From positions 26,613 through 90,612 of the forward strand of contig DHKY01000004.1 in assembly GCA_002404995.1 (NCBI GenBank): a stretch of 64,000 nucleotides of DNA, read 5' to 3'. Origin of the DNA: Caryophanales bacterium UBA4682 (GTDB lineage Bacteria; Bacillota_I; Bacilli_A; RFN20; CAG-288). This document shows positions 42,749-52,000 of this stretch, in pieces. The translations under genes and the position numbers were made by a program. Positions within the stretch are counted from its first letter, which is position 1. The number at the start of each line of letters is the position of its first letter. The notes under the pieces are model-generated. The model worked only from the letters and a program-made list of their open reading frames with translations. It made no database searches and was not told where the DNA came from.

Positions 42749-42777
42749 TTGATTTAAGATAATCCAGCACCCATAAT
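42749..42777 (+). promoter_or_regulatory. promoter of nrdG-nrdD
   Basis: TTGATT (42749-42754), 17-nt spacer, CATAAT (42772-42777). Confidence 0.65.
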
Positions 42778-42781
42778 AGTA

Positions 42782-42802
42782 CCTAGGCTTAAGGAACCTA
42801 GG
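42782..42802 (+). promoter_or_regulatory. hairpin over the nrdG ribosome site
   Basis: CCTAGG (42782-42787) can pair with CCTAGG (42797-42802); the second copy overlaps the Shine-Dalgarno TAGGAGG (42799-42805). It may limit initiation. Confidence 0.4.
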
Positions 42803-42814
42803 AGGCAATCTACA

Positions 42815-43333
42815 ATGGAAAATGTTCGCTTAGCCGGGGTGGAAAGACACTCATCCGTCAATGGTCCAGGAGTACGTTATGTTGTCTTCTTCCAAGGCTG
42901 TCCGCATCATTGTAAGGGCTGCCAGAATCCTGAGACCTGGTCTGAAGACAAAGGCCATCTTCTTGCGATATCTTCCTTGATTGAAGATATCAAGAAGACA
43001 AAATACCTAGATGGAATTACTTTTTCCGGAGGAGACCCTCTTTATCAGGCAGAAGCCTTAATAGAGATTATCAAAGGACTAAAGGGAACCGGATTAAGCT
43101 TATGGTGTTATACGGGATGGACGTATGAAGAAATCAGGAACGGAAAAGCAGGTCAAGCTGCAAAAGAAGCCTTATCCTACTTGGACGTTCTAGTTGATGG
43201 TCCCTTCATCAGGGACAAGAAAAGCACAAGCTGTCTTTTCCGGGGATCGACAAACCAACGGCTGATTGATCTCAAGAAATCACTTCTGAGCAAATCTGTT
43301 GTGGAAATTTCTTCATTCGATTATGGTTTATAA
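42815..43333 (+). CDS. nrdG: anaerobic ribonucleotide reductase activating protein
   Basis: Radical-SAM enzyme that installs the glycyl radical on NrdD. 172 residues. The [4Fe-4S]/SAM motif is CPHHCKGC (CxxxCxxC, about residues 30-37) after VVFFQG; GITFSGGDPLYQ follows near residue 70 as the SAM-binding region. Preceded by AGGAGG. Only 15 nt separate it from nrdD, the reverse of the common nrdD-nrdG order. Oxygen-sensitive cytoplasmic enzyme. Confidence 0.96.
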   Translation: MENVRLAGVERHSSVNGPGVRYVVFFQGCPHHCKGCQNPETWSEDKGHLLAISSLIEDIKKTKYLDGITFSGGDPLYQAEALIEIIKGLKGTGLSLWCYTGWTYEEIRNGKAGQAAKEALSYLDVLVDGPFIRDKKSTSCLFRGSTNQRLIDLKKSLLSKSVVEISSFDYGL

Positions 43334-43348
43334 GGAAGTGGGGGACTT

Positions 43349-45763
43349 ATGGAAAGCATTATCAAACGAAACGGCCAAAAAGCCGCATTTGAAGCAGAAA
43401 AGATTGAAAACGCAGTAGCAAAGGCATTTATTGCTACTGGTGAAATCGAAGCCAGAGATGTTTCGACAAGGTCGAGAGCTATCGAACTCATCGTCGAAGC
43501 TTCAAGGAATGCAAAGAACAGGAAAGTTGCAACGGTCGAGGAAATCCAGGACGAAGTCGAAAAAGCCCTCAGGCAGTGCAACTATTCAAAGACTGCAAAA
43601 GCCTATATTCTTTACCGGAACCAACATGAAAAGGTCCGTGAAGCTGAGAATACTTTAATCGACTATAAGAAGCTCGTTGACGGATACATCGGAACCGAAA
43701 AAGACTGGCGTGTCAAAGAGAATTCTACTGTTACTAGGAGTCTTGGCGGACTCATTCTTTCTAATTCCGGTGCCATTACTGCAAACTACTGGCTGAGTGA
43801 AATCTACGATAAGGAAATCGCGGATGCCCATAAGCAGTGTTTTTTCCATCTCCATGATCTGTCAATGCTTTCCGGCTATTGTGCTGGTTGGTCTTTAAAA
43901 CAGCTAATTCAGGAAGGACTCGGCGGTGTCACCGGACGTATCACTTCTGCTCCGGCCAAACATCTGTCGACTCTTTGCAGTCAGATGGTCAACTTCTTAG
44001 GGATCAGGCAGAATGAATGGGCAGGAGCTCAGGCATTTTCTTCGTTCGATACCTATCTGGCACCATTTGTCAAAGCCGATAACCTCTCCTATAAAGAAGT
44101 GAAGCAATGCATCCAGTCCTTTATCTACGGCGTGAACACTCCTTCCCGTTGGGGAACCCAGGCTCCGTTTAGCAACGTCACTCTCGATTGGACCGTTCCA
44201 GATGACAGGAAGAATGTTCCTGCTATTGTCGGCGGAAAGAACAGGGACTTCACCTATGGTGACTGCAAGAAGGAAAGGGACAGGGTCAACAAAGCCTTTA
44301 TCGAAATCAGGATCGAAGGCGATGCCAACGGACGCGGCTTCCAGTATCCGATTCCGACTTATTCCATCACCAAAGACTTCGATTGGTCCGATACCGAAAA
44401 CAACCGCCTTCTCTTCGAGAGGACAGCCAAATACGGAACCCCTTATTTCTCAAACTACATCAATTCCGATAGGAAACCGAGCGATGTACGCTCGATGTGC
44501 TGCCGTCTCCGTCTAGATTTACGTGAACTCCGTAAGAAAGGCGGCGGATACTTTGGCTCCGGTGAATCCACTGGTTCCATCGGCGTAGTCACGCTCAATC
44601 TCCCCCGTATCGCTTACCTTAGCAAGGACAAAGAAGACTTCTATGCAAGGCTCGATAAATACAGGGATATCGCAGCCCGTTCCTTAGACATCAAGCGGAA
44701 AGTCATCACGAAACTGAGGGATCAGGGCAGGTATCCGTACACGAAGCGATATCTTGGCACCTTCAAGAACCACTTCTCGACCATCGGACTTGTCGGCAGG
44801 AACGAAGCTCTCTTAAATGCCCATTGGTTTAAGGGAGGTGACTTGACCACAGAGGAAGGCAATGCCTTAGCCGCTGAAATTCTGACCCATAGGCGGAACA
44901 AGCTCTCCGATTATCAGGAGCGATACAATGCCTTATTCAACTTAGAGGCAACTCCTGCTGAATCGACTACCTACCGTTTTGCAAAGCATGATGTCAAAGA
45001 CTTCCCGGATATCATCACTGCCGCAAAGAACGGAAACGCTCCCTTCTATACCAACTCCTCTCATTTACCGGTCGGTTATACAGATGACCCCTTCAAAGCA
45101 CTAGAAAAAGAAGACAACCTTCAGGTCTTATATACTTCCGGAACGGTCTTCCACGCCTTCTTAGGCGAGCGTCTGCCAGACTGGCATTCTGCTGCTAGCT
45201 TAGTCAAGAAGATTGCCTATAACTTCAAGCTCCCTTACTTCACATTATCTCCAACCTATTCAGTCTGTCCAGAGCACGGCTATCTTGCCGGAGAGCATTT
45301 CCATTGCCCAATCTGCAATAAAGAAGCCGAAGTCTATTCCCGTATCACCGGCTATTACCGTCCAGTCAAGAACTGGAACGACGGCAAGGCCAGCGAATTC
45401 AAGGAACGTAAGACCTATACACCGGACGAGCTCTTCGGAAAGGAAACTCCGCAGGCCGATATTCCGACGACAGTTCACCAGTGCGGTCCTAAAGCAGAGA
45501 CTCCGACAAGGAAATGTGCTGCACCGCATAAGCCGATTCTAGTCACAACTTCGACTTGCCCGAACTGCAAGGTAGCCAAGCGGCTCTTGTCGCAGGCTGG
45601 CATCGACTTCGATGTGATTGTCGCAGACCAAGGCGGTCAAGAATTCGCAAAAGAACACCATATCCAGCTGGCTCCGACTCTCCTGATTGAAGAAAAGGAC
45701 GGACTGCATCAGTTCGAGAACGTCTCCGAAATCAACGGATATATCCATTCGACTCAGAAATAA
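43349..45763 (+). CDS. nrdD: class III ribonucleoside-triphosphate reductase fused to a glutaredoxin-like domain
   Basis: Makes deoxynucleotides anaerobically. 804 residues. N-terminal ATP-cone (1-95, starting MESIIKRNGQKAAFEAEKI); reductase core with NTPSRWGTQAPFSNVTLDW and RSMCCRLRLDLRE; zinc site CPEHG...CPIC (about 640-656); glycyl-radical loop RITGYYRP (Gly near 668). Unusual: the last 75 residues (about 728-804) form a glutaredoxin/NrdH-like domain with TSTCPNCKVAKRLL and QLAPTLLIEE. This suggests the enzyme is reduced by its own redoxin rather than by formate, as described for some NrdD subtypes. Confidence 0.95.
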   Translation: MESIIKRNGQKAAFEAEKIENAVAKAFIATGEIEARDVSTRSRAIELIVEASRNAKNRKVATVEEIQDEVEKALRQCNYSKTAKAYILYRNQHEKVREAENTLIDYKKLVDGYIGTEKDWRVKENSTVTRSLGGLILSNSGAITANYWLSEIYDKEIADAHKQCFFHLHDLSMLSGYCAGWSLKQLIQEGLGGVTGRITSAPAKHLSTLCSQMVNFLGIRQNEWAGAQAFSSFDTYLAPFVKADNLSYKEVKQCIQSFIYGVNTPSRWGTQAPFSNVTLDWTVPDDRKNVPAIVGGKNRDFTYGDCKKERDRVNKAFIEIRIEGDANGRGFQYPIPTYSITKDFDWSDTENNRLLFERTAKYGTPYFSNYINSDRKPSDVRSMCCRLRLDLRELRKKGGGYFGSGESTGSIGVVTLNLPRIAYLSKDKEDFYARLDKYRDIAARSLDIKRKVITKLRDQGRYPYTKRYLGTFKNHFSTIGLVGRNEALLNAHWFKGGDLTTEEGNALAAEILTHRRNKLSDYQERYNALFNLEATPAESTTYRFAKHDVKDFPDIITAAKNGNAPFYTNSSHLPVGYTDDPFKALEKEDNLQVLYTSGTVFHAFLGERLPDWHSAASLVKKIAYNFKLPYFTLSPTYSVCPEHGYLAGEHFHCPICNKEAEVYSRITGYYRPVKNWNDGKASEFKERKTYTPDELFGKETPQADIPTTVHQCGPKAETPTRKCAAPHKPILVTTSTCPNCKVAKRLLSQAGIDFDVIVADQGGQEFAKEHHIQLAPTLLIEEKDGLHQFENVSEINGYIHSTQK

Positions 45764-45768
45764 AACAT

Positions 45769-45799
45769 GGAAAGCACCCTTGGGTGCTTCCCTTTTTTT
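45769..45799 (+). terminator. terminator of nrdG-nrdD
   Basis: GGAAAGCACCC (45769-45779) pairs with GGGTGCTTCC (45782-45791) with one bulged A, followed by seven Ts. Confidence 0.88.
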
Positions 45800-45926
45800 C
45801 TACTCTAATCTTTCTCGAAAATTAACAAAGAAGATACCTATATTTTTATGCCCTGATAGAAATGTCAGTTATTTTATGACCATGAATTATCCTCTTCCTT
45901 GATTAAAAATTCAGGTATCGAGATAG

Positions 45927-45963
45927 ACTTCGCAAATTTAAATAAAATTTATTTTTGCGAAGT
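45927..45963. repeat. 37-bp palindromic repeat, copy 1
   Basis: Starts ACTTCGCAAA and ends TTTGCGAAGT, so it is an imperfect palindrome with 10-bp perfect ends and an AT core. It lies 7 bp past the stop of the DUF4143 gene. Differs from the copy at 47181-47217 at a single position (A versus T at position 21) and has the same orientation. Confidence 0.93.
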
Positions 45964-45970
45964 AATCGGC

Positions 45971-47164
45971 TTATTCTGATTTCAGCCAACGGGAAATATC
46001 GACAATACGAATTCCCTCATATTGGGACTCAGTATGTTTTGTTCTAGCTATCAACCTTTTCGGGTAAGCATCCTTAATCGAAAGAAGAGGACTTATCTCC
46101 CGCTGGAAAGTACTCTCTCTTGATATGTCATCCGAAACCTGAATATAGAGCTTCTCTCCGTTTTTGATTGCCACAAAATCAATTTCTTTCTGATAAAGAC
46201 AGCCGACATAAACTTCATAACCTCTTCGTAGAAGTTCAATAGCCACAAGGTTTTCATAAAGATGCCCATAATCTGCGTTTTTCGTTCCGATTTTAGCATA
46301 GCGGAAGGAAAGATCAGCAAGATAATATTTCCGCTCTGATTCTAGATAACGATGTCCTTTGATATCGTATCGTTGAATCGGATAAAACAGAAAAGAGCGA
46401 CAAAGATAAGTAAGGTAATTGCCGATGGTCTTATCATTTGTTTTATAGGATTTTGCACAAAGCTGGCGAGAAAGATTCCGGATAGAGGTCTTTGAACCGA
46501 TGCTATCCATCAGATATTCGCAGAGCCTAAGAAGAAGGTCTTCGTTTTCAATCTTATATTTTGTAACGATATCTTTGGTAATGGCTGTGTCTGCAATTTC
46601 CCGGATATAGGTCAGAGCATCCTCTCTTGTATGGTAAAGATAGGATCCTGCCCTTCCGCCATCCATCACATACTGATCAAAAGCGGAGTCAATATCATTT
46701 TCCGAATAGTAAAGACAGTATTCAGAAAAAGAAAACGGATACCTTTTCAATTCAAAAACTCGTCCACCGAATAAAGTTGCCAAATCACTTGAAAGCAGAA
46801 AGGCATTGCTTCCTGTCAGATAGATATCAAACTTCTCCTCTTCGTAAAGGTTATTGATGATTTTCTCAAAGCCTTTGCAAAGTTGTACTTCATCAATAAA
46901 AAGATAGTTTGTCTTTCCCTGTTCGTAGTGTTCTTCGATATAAGAGTAAAGTTTTTCCTTGTCCCATAAAGATTCAAAGGACTTCAAATTCAAGTTAATT
47001 CGAATGAGGTTCAGATTTTCATCATTTCTGGAAAGTTCATTAGCAAAGGCATCCAAAAGCTTTGATTTTCCACATCGACGTATTCCCGTAATGACTTTAA
47101 TATCAGGAGTGCCTTTTAGATTTCTTAGTCGACTCAAGTAACTCTCTCGAGAAATAAGCTTCAT
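45971..47164 (-). CDS. AAA ATPase with C-terminal DUF4143 domain
   Basis: 397 residues. N-terminal AAA-type domain: Walker A GIRRCGKS (27-34), Walker B YLFIDEVQL (about 90-98), and sensor-like IYLTGSNAFLLSSDL. C-terminal DUF4143 region with ELLRRGYEVYVGCLYQKEID, a nuclease-like fold by family knowledge. The family occurs in many scattered copies in bacteria and its role is unknown. Monocistronic with a weak ribosome site, and bounded on both sides by the same 37-bp palindrome, the right copy lying in the promoter. This gives the gene the look of a discrete cassette. Confidence 0.92.
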   Translation of the reverse strand: MKLISRESYLSRLRNLKGTPDIKVITGIRRCGKSKLLDAFANELSRNDENLNLIRINLNLKSFESLWDKEKLYSYIEEHYEQGKTNYLFIDEVQLCKGFEKIINNLYEEEKFDIYLTGSNAFLLSSDLATLFGGRVFELKRYPFSFSEYCLYYSENDIDSAFDQYVMDGGRAGSYLYHTREDALTYIREIADTAITKDIVTKYKIENEDLLLRLCEYLMDSIGSKTSIRNLSRQLCAKSYKTNDKTIGNYLTYLCRSFLFYPIQRYDIKGHRYLESERKYYLADLSFRYAKIGTKNADYGHLYENLVAIELLRRGYEVYVGCLYQKEIDFVAIKNGEKLYIQVSDDISRESTFQREISPLLSIKDAYPKRLIARTKHTESQYEGIRIVDISRWLKSE

Positions 47165-47180
47165 GGCACTATTCTATCAC

Positions 47181-47217
47181 ACTTCGCAAATTTAAATAAA
47201 TTTTATTTTTGCGAAGT
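47181..47217. repeat. 37-bp palindromic repeat, copy 2
   Basis: Same sequence and orientation as 45927-45963 apart from one base. It begins 17 bp upstream of the ATPase ATG (minus strand), so it overlaps the promoter and may be an operator as well as a boundary. Confidence 0.93.
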
Positions 47218-47266
47218 ATATAAAATTTCGTTCTTCACGACTTCTTATAAGGCGTTTAAAGTTTTC

Positions 47267-47295
47267 TTGACAAACCATAGAGAGTGGAATAAACT
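47267..47295 (+). promoter_or_regulatory. promoter of coaX-ECF S operon
   Basis: Perfect -35 TTGACA (47267-47272), 17-nt spacer, TAAACT (47290-47295). Confidence 0.75.
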
Positions 47296-47362
47296 CATTC
47301 ACGTCTCAAATGACTTGCTCGCACGGTACCTAGAAATAGGACTGTAGAAGGAGGAGACATTC

Positions 47363-48121
47363 ATGATTTTTTTACTCGATTTGGGGAACGAATCCCTGAA
47401 CAGGTGTCTTTTTGATACGAAAGCCGAGAAGAAATACCGCACCTACACAGACAAGAGGAAATCCGAGGGAGAATATCTGCTACTAAGGAAACAGTACCTT
47501 GCCTTTGAAAATGTCAAAGAAGAGGATATCGAAGGTGCCATTCTGTCCTCTGTCGTTCCTTCAAGGACAAACCGGATCAAGAATGCCGTCAGTAAACTGA
47601 TAAAAAAAGAGTGCCTTATTGTCAACAAGACGCTCAAGACCGGTCTTGCCATACGAATGGACAATCCCGGTGAAGTGGGAAGCGATCTGCTCTGTAATTG
47701 TGTCGGTGCTCTAACCCTTGGACTGAAAGATTACTTCATTGCTGATTTGAACTCGGTCAGTTCTTTCATTGTCTGTACGGCAAAGAAGGAATTCTATGGA
47801 GGAGCTCTTTTTCCAGGCAGGAGGACTTCTTCCTCCTACAGGTGGGAGAATTCTGCCCAGCTTACCGATATTGAATTAGAAAAGCCAAAGCGGCTGATTG
47901 GCAAGTCCACCAAAGAAAGCAGGAACTCTGGAATTCTCTTTGGATACACAAGGCTATGCAAGGAAAGGAAAAAGAAAAGGGAAGATGAGAGGAACAAAGA
48001 ACTCACTCCGATTCTAACCGGCAATAGTTCTGGATTGCTCAAAGACAGGCTCTTTGACTTTAAATATGAGCCGAACCTGACTTTTAAGGGATTGGCCGAA
48101 ATCTATAAGCGAAACAAATGA
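47363..48121 (+). CDS. coaX: type III pantothenate kinase (CoaX), diverged
   Basis: First committed step of coenzyme A synthesis: phosphorylates pantothenate. 252 residues, normal length. Family blocks visible: LLDLGNES (for DxGNT), SSVVPSRT, DNPGEVGSDLLCN, GGALFPG, NSGILFGYTR. Several blocks are altered: DFGTAT is DLNSVS and the C-terminal GG is GN, though the conserved aspartates remain. Strong AGGAGG. It shares an operon with an ECF S component 12 nt downstream, consistent with pantothenate uptake and use. Confidence 0.85.
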   Translation: MIFLLDLGNESLNRCLFDTKAEKKYRTYTDKRKSEGEYLLLRKQYLAFENVKEEDIEGAILSSVVPSRTNRIKNAVSKLIKKECLIVNKTLKTGLAIRMDNPGEVGSDLLCNCVGALTLGLKDYFIADLNSVSSFIVCTAKKEFYGGALFPGRRTSSSYRWENSAQLTDIELEKPKRLIGKSTKESRNSGILFGYTRLCKERKKKREDERNKELTPILTGNSSGLLKDRLFDFKYEPNLTFKGLAEIYKRNK

Positions 48122-48133
48122 GGTAAATAGAAA

Positions 48134-48808
48134 ATGAAACGTAGAAACAATGCCGTCTATTCCATGTCGGTCGCTGCCATAAGGATTACTATCAGGGCAA
48201 TCTTTTCCTTTGTGCCGGGGTTATCCACTATCAATTTAGGTTTATTCAATATTACCTTGATGGGAATCCCGGTTGCAGTCATCAGCTGTCTTTTTGGTCC
48301 AATCGGAGGAACCTTAGCAGGTGTCGTCTGGGGAACCTTCTCTAGGATTCAAGGGCTTACCGGAATGGATCCGAGCGGACCTGTCCTATTCCAGTACTCT
48401 CCTGTCGGTTTCCTAGTTACTGTTTATTTAGCTCGCATGCTTGCTGGTTTCTTAGCCGGATTCTTATATGATCTGATTCATCGTTTCGAAAAGAAAGGAT
48501 ACATTGCTTCTAGGGTAGCTTCTGCCTCGGTTTCTCTCTTCAACACCGTCTTCTTCCTCTTCCTCTATGCCTGTTTCTTCTTCTCTAGGAACGGAAACGA
48601 TAGGAATGCAATGGCATTCTTTGCAGCCACCTTTGTCTCTTCAGCAGCAAACTTTGGAATCGAAGTCACAGTAAATCTTGTGTTCGGAAGTGCAATTGCA
48701 TTCTCTCTGAAGAAAGTCGCTGATCATCTTGGAATATCGACATTGCTACCACATAGGTTTGTTAAGAAAGCAAAAGATTCCGAGGTAAAGCAATCTATAA
48801 ATAAGTAA
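48134..48808 (+). CDS. ECF transporter S component, probably for pantothenate
   Basis: 224 residues, about six membrane segments. S-component features: AAIRITIRAIFSFVPG, then LGLFNITLMGIPVAVISCLFG, and a charged C-terminal tail. It captures a vitamin and joins a shared EcfAA'T energy module (not in the window). The adjacent coaX suggests pantothenate, as for PanT; riboflavin or another vitamin remains possible. Confidence 0.85.
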   Translation: MKRRNNAVYSMSVAAIRITIRAIFSFVPGLSTINLGLFNITLMGIPVAVISCLFGPIGGTLAGVVWGTFSRIQGLTGMDPSGPVLFQYSPVGFLVTVYLARMLAGFLAGFLYDLIHRFEKKGYIASRVASASVSLFNTVFFLFLYACFFFSRNGNDRNAMAFFAATFVSSAANFGIEVTVNLVFGSAIAFSLKKVADHLGISTLLPHRFVKKAKDSEVKQSINK

Positions 48809-48846
48809 TCGGATTTTTTATTCAGAAGCTAAAAACAGAATTTAAG

Positions 48847-48873
48847 GAGAGGGCTAAGTGGTCCTCTCTTTTT
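48847..48873 (+). terminator. terminator of coaX operon
   Basis: GAGAGGGC (48847-48854) pairs with GTCCTCTC (48861-48868), then TTTTT. Confidence 0.85.
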
Positions 48874-49034
48874 AAATAGGATAGAAAAGAAAGGCTGAAT
48901 AGACTATAATTTAGATTGCATAAATCACTTTCTTTCCTTTTTTATTACAGCAAAGAAAAGACGAAATGTCTTTTGATGCTTTTACAAAGCCAAGGAAGTG
49001 AGAAAGAGAATAACCACAGGAGGTCTATTCCAAT

Positions 49035-52000
49035 ATGAAAAACAAAAAGGCGTTGCTTTCCTTAACATCTCTGCTTATGTTACTTGCAGGCTGTTCCGGA
49101 AACCCTAGCGAATCGGTTAAACCGAGCGAAGAGCCATCCGAAATCAATCCGATTACTGCCCGTCCTACCGAAACGCCGACCGTCAAGCCGACGGAGTCAA
49201 AGCCGTCTGCCTCTTCGAGCTCAAGTCAACCTCAGATAACCTACTATACCGTCACTTTCGACCTCGATGGCGGATCTATTATCGATGAATCGATGGTTAA
49301 GCCACAGAAGGTCCAAGAGGGCCATTGGGCTAAGAAACCAACCGTCGATCCAACAAAGGACCACTGCACTTTCTTAGGCTGGTTCGATACCTTGGATGAT
49401 ACAAAATTCTCTTTCAGCCAAGGCATCAGGGGTGATGTCAATCTCAAAGCCAAATGGCAGGTCAATGAATCCGACAAAATAACTCTTCACTTCAATCCGA
49501 ACAACGGAGAAAAAGAGTTTGATGTCGAAACCTTCCTTGGTGACTATCCAAGCATTCCGACTCCGAAGAAGGAGGGAATGGTTTTCAAAGGCTGGTATGT
49601 CAATGGCGAGGCCGACAAACGTTGGACTGGACTAGTCGTTTCTGATTTGGTCGGAAAGACCTTGATTGCCTTATATGAAAAGCAGTCCTTCAATTATCGT
49701 TTTGAATTCAATGATGATGGTGAGACCATCTGCATCACTGGATTAATCAAGATTGATACTGCTATTGTCGATATCCCGGAAACCATCAATGGACACCTTG
49801 TCACCAAGATTGGAGACAAAGCCTTCCAGAGCCGTATTTCCATTACGGAAATCAACATTCCAAAGACCATTACCGATATCAGCCCAAAGGCTTTTATGGG
49901 CACACGCTATCTGCAAAAGATTACTGTGGATTCCGCAAACAAGAACTACAAGAGCAGGCCGGATGGAACCTTGTTCACAAAGGATGGTCTTACCCTTGTC
50001 TGCTGCCCGAATAAAGCCTACTCGAATTCTACGAACACTACGACCTACACCTGCCCAAGTACCTTAAAGAAAATTGGTGACTATGCCTTCTATGGTCATG
50101 GCGATTCTGGTATCACCGGCATTGTCTTCAATGATGGATTAGAAGAAATCGGAGCCTTCGCCTTCTATGAATGCTATGCCGTTTCAAATCTCAGCTTCCC
50201 TGATACCTTAAAGAAAATCGGTGACTATGCTTTCGAGCGTTTTACTTCTACAACTATCACAGTTAATATCGATTGGGGAGATGGACTCGAAGAAATCGGA
50301 GATTCCGCTTTTGTCGGAGTCTATAGGAAAGATACTCTTACTTTCCCGGATTCCTTAAAGAAGATCGGTGACTATGCCTTTACTTCAACTGAAGATACCC
50401 CTTGTGCAATCACGAAAGTCAATCTTCCGGCATCTCTTGAATACTTTGGCAATGCTGCCTTCTTCTATGGATACGGAATCAAGAACATCACTCTTCCTGA
50501 TTCTAACCCGAACTTCAAGATTGTCGACAACAGGCTTCTGTCCAAAGACGGAACAAAGTTATATTGGGTTCCGAGCGATACGGCTAACTTGATTCAGTCT
50601 GGTGATATTCTTACTATTCCAAGTGGTGTCACCGAACTGATGCCACATTGCTTAAGCGAAGCACGTTTCATCACTTCCGTCGAACTTCCGAATACCTTGA
50701 AGATCATCGGCAACGATGCCTTCCATTACAACTATGCAATCCAAGATCTTGATATTCCAAATAGTGTCGAGACAATCGGCGATGAAGCCTTCAGGAGGAT
50801 GGAAAAACTCCAGACCATCACGATTGGAAATAAAGTCAAGGAAATCGGCGAAGGTGCCTTCTATGAATGCACGAAATTAAATGACGTCACGATTCCATCC
50901 AATGTAAAGAAAATCGGTAAAGAAGCTTTCTCAGAGTGCTCAAGTCTCAGCGATATCACCTTCAACGAAGGCTTAACCGAAATCGGAGAAAAGGCATTTG
51001 CCTTAGATTCCAAACTGGTCGAAATTTCTCTTCCGAACAGCTTGACTACCATTGGAGATAGTGCCTTCTCGGAATGCTCTGGTCTGACTACAGTAAAGTT
51101 TGGAACCGGATTGACAAGCTTTGGTTCTTCCGTCTTTGGTGGAAGCAGTACTTCTATGGCAAAAATCACTTCTAGGACCGTGAAAGGAAACGGTTCTATT
51201 GGTCCAAAAGTTATCGATAATACATTGATTTCTGCCGATGGAAAGACAGTCTATTACTGCTCTCCGACTTTCACCGGAACCATCGCAATTCCTTCCGGGG
51301 TTGAAACAATCAATTCTTCTGCCTACGCTTATGTCAAAGCAACCGGCCTGAATCTCGGCTCTTCCGTCAAGGAAATCGGCGAAGGTGCTTTCCGTTCCGC
51401 CTTTGATTCCTCCTCTCGCATAGTGGCAACCTTCCCGGCATCCTTAGAAAAAATCGATGATGGTGCATTCTATTTTTCCAACCTCTATGGCGCCACTTTC
51501 AACGAAGGATTAAAATCCATCGGTGTCGGTGCATTCTCCAGCACCACGCTCGGTGATGTCACCTTCCCGTCCTCTTTGCTATCTATCAACCGCCAGGCTT
51601 TCTTCTATGCTGGAATCTCCTCCATCACCTTCAAAGAAGGCATTACCACCATTGAAGATGAGGCTTTCTTAGCTAACCCGGGATTAAAAGGAACCATCAC
51701 ACTTCCGGCATCTCTCACCAATCTCGGCTCCGGCGCATTTACCGGTCGAAACAACGACTTCACCAACGGAGTCACGGAATTCAAAGTCGCCGATGGCTCT
51801 AAGTTTGCTGTCAAGGACACTGCCCTTTACGACAAAGGCTTTACTAAGCTCTATGCTTATCCATCCAATAGTGCCATCACTTCTATCACTCTTCCGGAAA
51901 CCGTGAAAGAAATCGATAGCTATGCTTTCGCAGGTGCAAAGAATCTGACCTCCGTGACTTTAAATAACGGACTTCAAACCATCGGAGAGTATTCATTTGC

